In this document: positions 1 to 10,290 of the stretch, piece by piece | Layout of the letters: each line of letters begins with the position of its first letter | Position numbering within the stretch: the stretch's first letter is position 1 | Assembly (NCBI GenBank): GCA_937889645.1 | Contig: CALBZE010000164.1 | Location: 1-18,193, forward strand | Direction: 5' to 3' | Source: an uncultured bacterium | GTDB taxonomy: Bacteria > Gemmatimonadota > Gemmatimonadetes > Longimicrobiales > RSA9 | DNA: 18,193 nt | Translations under genes and position numbers: made by a program | Notes under the pieces: model-generated | Databases searched by the model: none | What the model was told of the DNA's origin: nothing | What the model saw: the letters and a program-made list of their open reading frames with translations, nothing else

Positions 1-11
1 TAGCGCGCTCA

Positions 12-236
12 CCCCGCCGCCGCAGGCGGCGGACTCCGCCGCGAAGCGGCCACCCGCCGGCGAGCGGAGCGAGCCGGCCAACCCCGCGCCGCAAGGCGCC
101 ACCCCGCCCCGAAGGGGCCGCCCGCCGCCGAAGGCGGCCGATGCCCGCCGCACGGAGTGCGGCCGACACCCGCCGCGCGCAGCGCGGCCGGTCCCGCCGG
201 CCGAAGGCCGGCCGGGCCCGCGCGCCGCAGGCGCGC
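12..236. repeat. Array of ten GNA-loop hairpins with varying stems
   Basis: Ten short inverted repeats follow one another every 18-30 bases. Paired arms are at 16-21/25-30, 38-42/46-50, 56-61/73-78, 86-90/95-99, 106-110/114-118, 124-129/133-138, 147-153/157-163, 172-178/182-188, 196-202/206-212 and 220-226/230-236. Nearly every unit starts CCC followed by GCC or GCG, and most end GGCCG. All have a C-G closing pair around GAA, GCA or GGA; the fourth has GCAA. The inner stem differs in sequence and length between units yet stays paired. The third unit (56-78) is longer, with tandem G.A mismatches (62/72, 63/71) inside the stem. C-GNA-G hairpins are known to be unusually stable in both DNA and RNA. 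I do not recognise a named repeat family. The array runs to the window edge and may continue left. Confidence 0.85.
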
Positions 237-242
237 AATACT

Positions 243-278
243 CGGGACCCGGTCCCGACCCCCGGGGTATCACCCCGG
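243..278. other. Two hairpins upstream of secA
   Basis: Two perfect inverted repeats lie between the hairpin array and secA. The first pairs 243-248 with 252-257 (CGGGAC/GTCCCG, loop CCG). The second pairs 262-268 with 272-278 (CCGGGGT/ACCCCGG, loop ATC). Their loops are not of the GNA type and no T-tract follows, so they are neither array members nor obvious terminators. If the secA transcript starts upstream of 243, they would sit in its 5' leader, ending 38 bases before the start codon. No promoter could be placed confidently. From 279 to 316 nothing else is visible. Confidence 0.5.
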
Positions 279-316
279 ATCGATTGTGACGACGAACTCA
301 ACGCGACAGCGGATCA

Positions 317-3619
<3,303 letters not shown>

Positions 3620-3626
3620 GAGAGGA

Positions 3627-3655
3627 GGCGAGCCGACCCGGCTCGCCATTCTTTT
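3627..3655 (+). terminator. Intrinsic terminator of secA
   Basis: A perfect 9-bp stem (3627-3635 with 3639-3647) with loop ACC is followed by ATTCTTTT. It starts 7 bases after the secA stop codon and ends before radC, so radC needs its own promoter. Stem plus T-run is a textbook rho-independent terminator. Confidence 0.85.
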
Positions 3656-3671
3656 GCCCCCGGCACCGATG

Positions 3672-3677
3672 TACCGT
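3672..3677 (+). promoter_or_regulatory. Possible -10 element for leaderless radC
   Basis: TACCGT matches the -10 hexamer of the well-formed uvrB promoter at 17778-17783 in this window. A start 7 bases downstream would fall on the GTG at 3684, which would make radC leaderless. The hexamer 17 bases upstream (3649-3654, TTCTTT) is a poor -35 match and overlaps the secA terminator T-run, so this is tentative. Confidence 0.3.
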
Positions 3678-3683
3678 GGGGGC

Positions 3684-4391
3684 GTGAGCGAAACGAATCC
3701 GCGGTACACGATCAAGGAATGGCCGGCTGGCGAGCGGCCCCGGGAGCGGCTCGGCCAGGCCGGCGCCGCCGCCCTCTCCTCGACCGAGCTGATCGCGATC
3801 CTCGTCGGGAGCGGGACGGCGGGCAAGTCCGCGGTCGCGGTGGCGAGCGAGCTGTTCCGCTCCGCCGGCGGCTCGCTGCGTCGCATGTCGGCGTCGACGC
3901 CGGCCGAACTCGCGCGCGTGCGGGGCGTGGGCCCGGCGGTGGCCGCGCGCCTGGCCGCTGCACTCGAGCTGGGCCGCCGGCTCGCGCGCGAGGAGCCGCT
4001 CGAGCGCACCCGCATCCGCGGCCCCGGCGACGTCTACGAGCGATGCGCCCCCGCGCTGCGCGACCTCGCGCAGGAAGAGTTCCGAATCCTCCTCCTCAAC
4101 ACGCAGCACGCCGTACTCTCGGATCTGCTGATCACGCGCGGGATCCTGGATGCGTCCGTGGTCCACCCGCGTGAGGTGTTCAGGCCCGCGATCGCGGAGA
4201 GCGCGGCGGCGATCATCCTCGTCCACAACCACCCGTCGGGCGACCCTCTCCCCTCGATCGAGGACCGGGAAATCACGCGTCAGCTCGTCGAGGCCGGCCG
4301 CATCCTCGGGATCCCGGTCCTGGACCACGTCGTCGTCGGCGACGGGCGTTACGTGTCGTTCGTGGAGGCAGGGCTGCTGAGCGGGCCGTAG
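3684..4391 (+). CDS. radC: RadC-family JAB/MPN+ domain protein
   Basis: This 235-residue protein has the RadC architecture. An N-terminal UPF0758-type segment (IKEWPAGERPRERL) comes first, then a helix-hairpin-helix motif around VRGVGPAVAARL, then a C-terminal MPN+/JAMM domain with the metal motif HNHPSGDP followed by the conserved aspartate. The length is normal. Known: the name comes from an old DNA-repair assignment later withdrawn in E. coli, and the biochemical role of the family is unclear. The start is ambiguous. GTG 3684 gives the usual N-terminal length. ATG 3669, in frame, would add MYRGG, but it overlaps a possible -10 element and has no ribosome binding site. The upstream secA terminator separates the two genes, and the next gene is over 400 bases away. 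Confidence 0.9.
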   Translation: MSETNPRYTIKEWPAGERPRERLGQAGAAALSSTELIAILVGSGTAGKSAVAVASELFRSAGGSLRRMSASTPAELARVRGVGPAVAARLAAALELGRRLAREEPLERTRIRGPGDVYERCAPALRDLAQEEFRILLLNTQHAVLSDLLITRGILDASVVHPREVFRPAIAESAAAIILVHNHPSGDPLPSIEDREITRQLVEAGRILGIPVLDHVVVGDGRYVSFVEAGLLSGP

Positions 4392-4412
4392 GTCGGCGCG
4401 CCATCCTGCCCA

Positions 4413-4440
4413 TTGCAATTTTCCGAACGTTACTTACCTT
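4413..4440 (+). promoter_or_regulatory. Sigma-70-like promoter upstream of lipoprotein 1
   Basis: TTGCAA (4413-4418), a 16-base spacer and TACCTT (4435-4440) lie in a local AT-rich patch just after radC. Transcription would start near 4447, about 380 bases before the lipoprotein start codon. It resembles the uvrB promoter at 17755-17783. Confidence 0.6.
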
Positions 4441-4829
4441 GACTGCTGCCCAAGCCGAAGCTCTCGATCACAAGGGTAGGGCGCCGGTCCGTGCTGGCGC
4501 CGTGTCCTGGTGTAAACGGAGCTTCGTCGTGGGTGCAAACACGAGTTCCCGACGTCTGCGTAGTCGTTTGGAATCACCGAGATAGTGCTTCGGGCGGCCG
4601 CAGCATATCCGTCCGGCGCTTCCAATCTTCGGGGGACGGAGGTGTCGAATGCGGCGCGCGCATGCACATCGCGCTCTCCCCTCGACTGACTGGCCGGGTG
4701 TACGACCGGTGCGTGCCGAGCCTCCCCGGCCGGGATTCCCGTTCGTTCTCACCGTTCGTCCATGCCGAACTCGGCCGGGGCAATCCTCTAACACCAATCG
4801 CAGCGTGGACCTTTGATGACTGAGGATGC
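4441..4829 (+). other. Long leader or intergenic region, no gene recognised
   Basis: This stretch of about 390 bases lies between the promoter and the first lipoprotein. Its composition is visibly less GC-rich than the flanking genes. An open frame of 110 codons (4491-4823, +) exists, but its translation resembles no family I know, has no ribosome binding site and lacks the codon bias of the neighbours. A short inverted repeat of GGCGCC (4480-4485 with 4496-4501) is present. No tRNA, riboswitch or terminator is recognisable. It could be an untranslated leader, hold a small RNA, or be decayed sequence. Confidence 0.4.
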
Positions 4830-7292
4830 ATGGCAAGCACCCACCAGATTCACGCCGGGCGAGCCCGGTCGCGTTCGCGAGCGGCGTTTGGTCTGCCGGT
4901 CATCCTTGCGCTCGGCCTCGCCGCGTGCGCGGACGAGCCCACTACACCCGCCGCCCGCGGCGGAAATGAAAGCGACGGCCCCAATCCCCGCCGGACTCTC
5001 GGCGTGGTCGAGATCACGATTTCCGGGCTCGGAACGGGCCAGGTCGCCTCGAGCGCGCTGAGCGCCCCGACCGTCGCGGAGCTCGAGCGGATGCGCGCGC
5101 GGCGGGAGGCCGGCGCGGGCGGCATGATGCCGGACGGCCTCGTGCCCCAGGACTTCGATTTGCCCACCGACACCGAGGGCGGGGATGGCACGATCCAGCT
5201 CAAGCGCCTTGCGGCAGGCACCTTCACGGTGGGGACGCCGGGGGAGGACGGCTACCGCTATCTCTACGCCACCTACAAGGTGCGGAACGCCCGAGCGGAC
5301 GGCACGCCATACGACACGGAGCGTAAGAACCTGACCTTCTACGCCGTCGACACGGACGGGACGATCGGGGAGACGGCGATCTACAGGCTCTACTACTTCA
5401 ACAGCGACCCGGGCGACGAGGATCTCGCGAGCTCGTTCGTGCCCACCGGCGCGGTGATGCAGGACGAGGGCGGCGCGGTCGTCCCCCGCTTCGCCGACGT
5501 GCTGCAGGTGATCACCGAGGCGGAGGCGGCCGACATCCTCGCCATCGCCACCGCGGCGGGGACGTCGGTGACCGACGTCTTCCCCTACGGCTTCGTGGTC
5601 CAGAACGCCAACGACGCGAGGAGCCGTACGCTCCCCGCGAATCCGGAGGAGGGGCAGTTCGACGGCGTCGTCACCTTCGCCTTCAAGGTGCCGCTCCAGA
5701 CGACGCCGGCGGAGGATCCGTTCACGGTGAGCGCGATGTTCCTGGCCGTGGACGACGGCGAGGTGAAGATCACCCAGTCGGCGGAGGAACAGACGGCGGA
5801 GGGGCGGGTCGCGTTCGCGGATCGGGCGGCGCTGCTCGGCGCCGAGGTGCTGACACTCCTCCCGCCTGCGGGCGATGCCGTGCTCCTGGGCGGCGAAACG
5901 GTGCGCGTGCTCTGCGACGTCCGGGTCGCGGGGCCGTCGATTGCCCCAACCACGACGACCTTCTCTTCCGCGGGGATCTCGCCCTGGCCGGTTCCCTCGC
6001 CCTTCCGGGCGGGACACGCCTCTCTGCCGCGGGATGCCCGACTCGCCGCGGCGAGCTGCGCCAACATTACCGGGGCGAATGCGTCGACGTTCGCCGTGCA
6101 CGGCTCGCAGAGCGGCCGCAACGTCGCCGGTGCGTACAGCGGCGTGGGCAGCTTCGTCCGCGCACCGGGAGCCCGTGGAGGCCAGTTCTTCCCGGGCGAG
6201 GAGGTGGAGGTGACGCTGACGAAGGGGCTCGGCGGCACGAAGCCGGTGGTGGCTCGTTACCGGGCGGCGGTGAGTGGAGGCTCCGGGAGCTTCGTCGTCG
6301 ATTCGATGTCCAGCGGTAGCTACGGAACGTTCTCGATGGCGTCCGGCGACATCGACGGGGACGGGGACGTGGACCTGGTGCTGGTGAATTTGTCTGGCAA
6401 CCAGCTTTCCGTGCTGCGCAACCAGGGCGATGGGAGCTTCGTGATCCAACCGATCAGCTGGGCTTCGGCGACTTCGGTCGCCCTCGGCGACCTGGATGGC
6501 GACGGCGACCTGGACCTGATCGTCGGGCACGGGACGAAATCCCTTGCGGTGCTCATGAACCAGGGCGACGGTAGCTTCGGTTCAGCCTTGGGTTACGAAG
6601 TGGGCTCCTATCCGACGGCCATCGCGGTCGGTGACCTGGACGGCGATGGCGACCTCGATCTGGCGGTCGCGAACCGATACGACGCCACCGTGACGGTGCT
6701 CCTCAATCAGGGTGATGGGTCGTTCGCGGTGGACGACACGTACAACGTGGACTCTTCCTGGACGGAATCCGTCGCGTTCGGCGACGTGGATGGCGACGGC
6801 GACCTGGACCTGGTCGTGGGCACGGGCAACATCGTCGTGCTGCTCAACCGGGGGGACGGGACCTTCGACTCGCCGACCAAGTATTCCGGCGCGGGGGTGT
6901 GGGTCGCCCTGGGCGACGTGGACGGTGACGGAGACCTGGACGTGGTCGCCTCCGGCGCCAGTGCCGGGAACGTCGCGGTGTTGCTCAATCGTGGGGACGG
7001 GTCTTTCCAGTCCGCCCAGCTGTACGGCGCGGGTGGCATGGGGTATTCCGTCGCTCTCGGCGACCTGGATGGCGACGGCGACCTGGACCTAGTCACGACC
7101 AACTACACCCCGAACACCATCACGGTGCTGTTCAACCAAGGCAATGGGATCTTCGGGTCCCAGGTGTCCTACGCCGGGGGGAACCGGCCGTGGCCGATCG
7201 CGATCGCCGACCTCGACGGGGACGGAGACCTGGACGTGGTGACGGCCAACAGCGCCGGCTTCGCCATCGCAACGGTTCTCTGGAATCAGTGA
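4830..7292 (+). CDS. FG-GAP/VCBS seven-repeat propeller lipoprotein 1
   Basis: This is an 820-residue predicted secreted lipoprotein. A basic N-terminus and hydrophobic core lead to a lipobox ending LGLAAC, with Cys33 the lipidation site, followed by DEPTTP. Residues from about 45 to 420 form an unfamiliar domain shared with the paralog at 7613. A segment with FFPGEEVEVTLT (about 455-465) then resembles an Ig-like domain often found before FG-GAP repeats. The C-terminal third (about 495-820) has seven repeats, each with a DxDGDGDxD calcium-binding loop, consistent with a seven-bladed beta-propeller. Such propellers generally bind ligands or surfaces; the partner here is unknown. ATG 4830 follows GAGGA (4822-4826) closely, at only 3 bases. 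A promoter lies at 4413-4440 and a terminator directly downstream. Confidence 0.85.
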   Translation: MASTHQIHAGRARSRSRAAFGLPVILALGLAACADEPTTPAARGGNESDGPNPRRTLGVVEITISGLGTGQVASSALSAPTVAELERMRARREAGAGGMMPDGLVPQDFDLPTDTEGGDGTIQLKRLAAGTFTVGTPGEDGYRYLYATYKVRNARADGTPYDTERKNLTFYAVDTDGTIGETAIYRLYYFNSDPGDEDLASSFVPTGAVMQDEGGAVVPRFADVLQVITEAEAADILAIATAAGTSVTDVFPYGFVVQNANDARSRTLPANPEEGQFDGVVTFAFKVPLQTTPAEDPFTVSAMFLAVDDGEVKITQSAEEQTAEGRVAFADRAALLGAEVLTLLPPAGDAVLLGGETVRVLCDVRVAGPSIAPTTTTFSSAGISPWPVPSPFRAGHASLPRDARLAAASCANITGANASTFAVHGSQSGRNVAGAYSGVGSFVRAPGARGGQFFPGEEVEVTLTKGLGGTKPVVARYRAAVSGGSGSFVVDSMSSGSYGTFSMASGDIDGDGDVDLVLVNLSGNQLSVLRNQGDGSFVIQPISWASATSVALGDLDGDGDLDLIVGHGTKSLAVLMNQGDGSFGSALGYEVGSYPTAIAVGDLDGDGDLDLAVANRYDATVTVLLNQGDGSFAVDDTYNVDSSWTESVAFGDVDGDGDLDLVVGTGNIVVLLNRGDGTFDSPTKYSGAGVWVALGDVDGDGDLDVVASGASAGNVAVLLNRGDGSFQSAQLYGAGGMGYSVALGDLDGDGDLDLVTTNYTPNTITVLFNQGNGIFGSQVSYAGGNRPWPIAIADLDGDGDLDVVTANSAGFAIATVLWNQ
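6345..7230 (+). repeat. Seven FG-GAP/VCBS calcium-loop repeats in lipoprotein 1
   Basis: Seven GD-x-DGDGD-type loops begin near 6345, 6486, 6630, 6780, 6912, 7059 and 7206, about 130-150 bases apart. Each belongs to a unit of the form hydrophobic-GDxDGDGDLDLV, then VxVLLNxGDGxF. At DNA level the loops at 6486 and 7059 are identical over at least 30 bases, so the array could recombine within itself or with the paralogous array downstream. Confidence 0.85.
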
Positions 7293-7305
7293 CGGAGGAG
7301 CAATC

Positions 7306-7346
7306 GTGCGCCACCCGCCTTCGGGCGGGTGGCGCACCGTCTCGAT
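7306..7346 (+). terminator. Terminator after lipoprotein 1
   Basis: A perfect 14-bp stem (7306-7319 with 7324-7337) is capped by TTCG closed by C-G, the very stable UUCG tetraloop when transcribed. A moderately T-rich run (7347-7350) lies 9 bases beyond. It begins 13 bases after the lipoprotein 1 stop codon. The gap before the T-run makes it slightly atypical, but the position fits a terminator. It would separate lipoprotein 1 from the small ORF downstream. Confidence 0.75.
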
Positions 7347-7368
7347 TTTCATCCAACCATGAATGAAT

Positions 7369-7375
7369 GGGAGGT
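7369..7375 (+). promoter_or_regulatory. Strong Shine-Dalgarno of the small ORF
   Basis: GGGAGGT lies 4 bases before ATG 7380. It is the best ribosome binding site seen in the window and the main reason to believe the 39-codon ORF is translated. Confidence 0.7.
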
Positions 7376-7379
7376 AACC

Positions 7380-7499
7380 ATGGAGAAAATGATGAATCAG
7401 GCAGTTGAGGCCCCGACGCCGCGCGCCACTTCGACCACTGCCGGGCAGGTCTCGTCCCGCGAGCACTACGTGCCGCCGGCGCTCGAGCGGTTGGGCTAG
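7380..7499 (+). CDS. Lasso-leader-like small ORF ending at an amber codon
   Basis: The 39-codon peptide begins MEKMMNQAVEA and ends HYVPPALERLG. It has a near-ideal Shine-Dalgarno. Its C-terminus matches YxxPxLxxxG exactly, the leader motif of lasso-peptide precursors that is bound by the RRE protein (B1). Known leaders usually continue xxxxLT after the Gly. Here codon 40 is TAG (7497-7499), yet the same frame goes on with WSALTLQQSIPIFP and a TGA at 7542-7544. That restores GxxxxLT with exact spacing. No B1, protease or lasso cyclase gene is nearby, and the segment after LT is too short for a normal lasso core. It could be a recent nonsense mutation, a sequencing error, readthrough, or a member of the orphan lasso-leader-like ORF group. 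The length is below usual gene-finding cutoffs. The product's function is unknown. Confidence 0.6.
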   Translation: MEKMMNQAVEAPTPRATSTTAGQVSSREHYVPPALERLG

Positions 7500-7612
7500 T
7501 GGAGCGCGCTGACGCTCCAGCAGTCGATCCCGATCTTCCCATGAGGAAAGGCGGGAAGACGTAATACGGATTCGATCGCACTACAATCCATTCCTCTGAC
7601 GTTGGAGTTACG

Positions 7613-10078
7613 ATGCGCAGCAGCGATCTGAAGCGCTCGGGGCGTACCCGAGCGCGGCTCGGGCGCGCGCTCGCCCTCTCCTTCCTCTTGCCTCTCGCTG
7701 CATGCGCAGACGAGCCCACGACCCCGAAGGCACGGGGCGGGGATGGGGACGGAGGGGGCACGCCACCTCGGACGCTCGGGTTGGTCGAGATCACGATCTC
7801 AGGTTTGGGCTCGGGGCAGGTGACCTCGAGCGCCCGGAGCGCCCCCTCCGTCACCGAGTTCGAGCAACTCCGCGCCAGGCGGCAAGAAGGGGCCGCCGGC
7901 ATCTCGATTTCGCAGGCCGTCACCCTCCCCGACAACGACGCCGGGGGTGCGAACGGGACGATCCAACTGGAGCTCGTCTCCACGGGGAGCTTCACGGACG
8001 GGGATCGTGGAAACGGTGGCCACCGCTACCTCTACGCGACCTACCGCGTGCGGAACGCGCAGTCGGACGGCACGGCGTACGACACGCGCCGGCAGAACCT
8101 GGCCTTCTATGCGGTGAGCACGGAGGGAACGCTCGGGGAGACGGCGATCTCTGCCCTCAAGCGATTCGATGGGAGCGCTGCGGATCCTGCGCTCGCGAGC
8201 TCGTTCATCCCCACGGGCGCGGCGATGCAGGACGTGCGGGGCGATGTCGTCTCCCGCTTCCCCGACGTCCTCCAGGTGATCACCGAAGATGAAGCCGACG
8301 CGATCGAGGCGCTGGCGGGCGAGGGCGTCACCGACGTCTTCCCCTGGGGCTTCGTGGTGCAGAACGCCTACACCAGGACGAGCCGGTCGCTCCCCGCGGA
8401 CCCGGCGGAGGATGAGTTCGACGGCGTGGTCACCTTCGCCTTCAAGGTCCCGCTACAGGCGAGCGCCTCGGACGATCCGTTCACGGTGAGCATGATGTTC
8501 CTCGCCGTCGACGACGACGAGGTCAGGATCACGCAGTCGGTGGAGGAGCAGACGCCGGCGGGGCGGGCGGCGTTCGATGCCTCCGCGGCAATGCTCGGCG
8601 CCGACATCGTGACCCTCCTCCCGCCATCGGGGGATGCGATGCTCGACGGCGGCGCGACGGTGCGTCTGGCGTGCGACGTTCGCGTGGCGGGGCCGGCGGG
8701 CGCCCCGGCGGCGACGCTCGCGCCCTCGCTCGGCTCGGAGTTCTGGCTCTTCCCCTCGCCCTTCCGGGCGGGCCCGATCTCTATCGCCCGGGACGCGCGG
8801 GTGACGGCGGCGGGGTGCCCTGGGATCGCCAACGCGACCGCGACCACCTTCGCCGTCCACGGCTTCCACGGCGGGCGCAACGTGGCCGGCGCGTACGAGG
8901 ACGTCGGCGGTCAGTTCGTCCGGGCGCCGGCGGCCCGGGGCGGGGCGTTCTTCCCGGGCGAAATGGTCGAGGTGACGCTGACGACGGATCTCGGCGGCAC
9001 GAAGCCCGTCGTGGGCCGCTACCGCGTGGCCACGAGCGGCGGCTCGGGTACATACCAGATCGCGGGTGGTGACTCGCTGCGCGTCGGGGTCGGTCCGTAC
9101 GGCGTCGCGATCGGAGACGTGAACGGCGACGGCGCCCTCGATCTGGTCGCGGTGAACTTCAACGACGACAACGTCTCCGTGCTCCTCAACGAGGGGGATG
9201 GGGCGTTCGAGTCGCAGGTCACCTACACCGTGGGCGATGCGCCGATCGCGATCGCGCTGGGCGATGTCGACGGCGACGGAGACCTGGACCTGGTCGTCGC
9301 CAACGCGAACCACGACAACGTCTCGGTCCTCCTGAACAACGGCGACGGGACCTTCGCCTCGCACGCCACGTACGCTGCGGGCGACGGGCCGTATTCGGTC
9401 GCCCTCGGCGACCTGGACGGCGACGGCGACCTGGATCTGGCCACGGCGGACTACTACGGCGGCACCGTCTCGGTGCTCCTCAACAACGGCGACGGCACGT
9501 TCGCCTCGCACGGCACCTACGTCGCGGGGTCGTTGCCGACGTCGATCGCGATCGGCGACGTGGACGGGGACGGCGACCTCGACCTGGTCGCGACGATCCG
9601 GAACGCCAACAGCGTCCGGGTCCTCCTGAACCAGGGCGACGCAACCTTCACCTCGCCCGGGACCGTCCGCGTCGGGAGCGGGCCGCTCTCGGTCGCGCTG
9701 GGCGACCTGGACGGCGACGGCGATCTCGACCTCGTCACGGCGAACGTCGACGGAGGCAACGCCTCGGTCCTGTTCAACGACGGGAGAGGAACGTTCACCT
9801 TGCGCGCCGCGTACCCCGTGGGCACGATGCCGTGGTCGGTCGCGATCGGCGACGTGGACGGGGACGGAGACCTCGACCTGATCGTGGCGAACCAGTCGTC
9901 GTCCAACGTCTCGGTCCTCCGCAACCATGGCAACGGCAGCTTCGGCCCGCAGGCGTCGTTCGCCCTGCTCGACCTCACGCGGGCGGTGGCCCTGGGCGAT
10001 CTGGACGGGGATGGAGACCTGGACATGGTCGTCCCGAGGTCGAGCCAATCCAGAGTCTCGGTGCTATTCAACCAGTAG
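7613..10078 (+). CDS. FG-GAP/VCBS seven-repeat propeller lipoprotein 2
   Basis: This 821-residue paralog of the gene at 4830 aligns along its whole length. The signal sequence has a lipobox ending LPLAAC (Cys31) followed by ADEPTTP. The shared N-terminal region includes FDGVVTFAFKVPLQ and PFTVSMMFLAVDDDEVRITQ, then an Ig-like segment with FFPGEMVEVTLT. The C-terminal propeller has seven DxDGDGxxD or DxNGDG loops. The first loop (GDVNGDGALD) is the most diverged. ATG 7613 is preceded by GGAG (7603-7606) at good spacing. A TACAAT hexamer at 7582-7587 could be a -10, but no convincing -35 goes with it. It is probably exported and anchored to the outer membrane. Its ligand is unknown. A strong terminator follows. 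Confidence 0.85.
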   Translation: MRSSDLKRSGRTRARLGRALALSFLLPLAACADEPTTPKARGGDGDGGGTPPRTLGLVEITISGLGSGQVTSSARSAPSVTEFEQLRARRQEGAAGISISQAVTLPDNDAGGANGTIQLELVSTGSFTDGDRGNGGHRYLYATYRVRNAQSDGTAYDTRRQNLAFYAVSTEGTLGETAISALKRFDGSAADPALASSFIPTGAAMQDVRGDVVSRFPDVLQVITEDEADAIEALAGEGVTDVFPWGFVVQNAYTRTSRSLPADPAEDEFDGVVTFAFKVPLQASASDDPFTVSMMFLAVDDDEVRITQSVEEQTPAGRAAFDASAAMLGADIVTLLPPSGDAMLDGGATVRLACDVRVAGPAGAPAATLAPSLGSEFWLFPSPFRAGPISIARDARVTAAGCPGIANATATTFAVHGFHGGRNVAGAYEDVGGQFVRAPAARGGAFFPGEMVEVTLTTDLGGTKPVVGRYRVATSGGSGTYQIAGGDSLRVGVGPYGVAIGDVNGDGALDLVAVNFNDDNVSVLLNEGDGAFESQVTYTVGDAPIAIALGDVDGDGDLDLVVANANHDNVSVLLNNGDGTFASHATYAAGDGPYSVALGDLDGDGDLDLATADYYGGTVSVLLNNGDGTFASHGTYVAGSLPTSIAIGDVDGDGDLDLVATIRNANSVRVLLNQGDATFTSPGTVRVGSGPLSVALGDLDGDGDLDLVTANVDGGNASVLFNDGRGTFTLRAAYPVGTMPWSVAIGDVDGDGDLDLIVANQSSSNVSVLRNHGNGSFGPQASFALLDLTRAVALGDLDGDGDLDMVVPRSSQSRVSVLFNQ
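9070..10075 (+). repeat. Seven FG-GAP/VCBS repeats in lipoprotein 2
   Basis: The seven blades carry loops starting GDVNGDGALD, GDVDGDGDLD, GDLDGDGDLD, GDVDGDGDLD, GDLDGDGDLD, GDVDGDGDLD and GDLDGDGDLD. Each is usually followed by VSVLLNxGDGTF and a YxxG strand. The alternation of GDV and GDL loops, and the near-identity of blades 2 to 6, point to internal duplication. The repeat number is the same as in lipoprotein 1, which fits a closed seven-bladed fold. Confidence 0.85.
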
Positions 10079-10093
10079 ACCGGGAGTGATAGG

Positions 10094-10127
10094 ACGCCGC
10101 CCGCTCGCCTGCGGGCGGCGTTCGTTT
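10094..10127 (+). terminator. Terminator after lipoprotein 2
   Basis: An 11-bp perfect stem (10094-10104 with 10111-10121) with a six-base loop is followed by TCGTTTCC. It starts 15 bases after the stop codon of lipoprotein 2. Between here and about 10281 nothing further is recognisable. Confidence 0.75.
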
Positions 10128-10281
10128 CCATCGCCGGAGTCGACTCGACAGGCGTCGACCCGACGGGCGCCGCCGCCTCCGCCTCGGCGCGTCTCGGGAT
10201 CGCCACCCGCCGCGACCGTGCGAGCCGGCGAGCGCAGAGACGAGACGAAACGCGTCCCTGGCTCCCGGGTATCCCATTTGC

Positions 10282-10287
10282 TAGCTT
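10282..10287 (+). promoter_or_regulatory. Possible -10 of the rel promoter
   Basis: TAGCTT lies in the only AT-richer patch of the 250-base gap before rel. The corresponding -35 region (TGGCTC, 10259-10264) is poor. Transcription would begin near 10294 and give a leader of about 86 bases to ATG 10380. Confidence 0.3.
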
Positions 10288-10290
10288 GAA

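Noticed and set aside
12..236. CRISPR array at the window start
   Set aside because: There are no constant repeats or unique spacers; each unit is itself a palindrome, and no cas genes are nearby.
4491..4823. Plus-strand 110-codon open frame in the leader
   Set aside because: No ribosome binding site, no recognisable family and no codon bias like its neighbours; described only as part of the leader.
4788..6530. Minus-strand open frame of 580 codons opposite lipoprotein 1
   Set aside because: Arg/His-rich shadow of the lipoprotein gene; no family resemblance or ribosome binding site.
7380..7544. Complete lasso-peptide biosynthetic cluster
   Set aside because: Only a leader-like ORF is present; no RRE protein, transglutaminase-like protease or asparagine-synthetase-like cyclase is encoded in the window.
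8453..10048. Minus-strand open frame of 531 codons opposite lipoprotein 2
   Set aside because: The apparent repeats in its translation mirror the propeller DNA repeats on the other strand.
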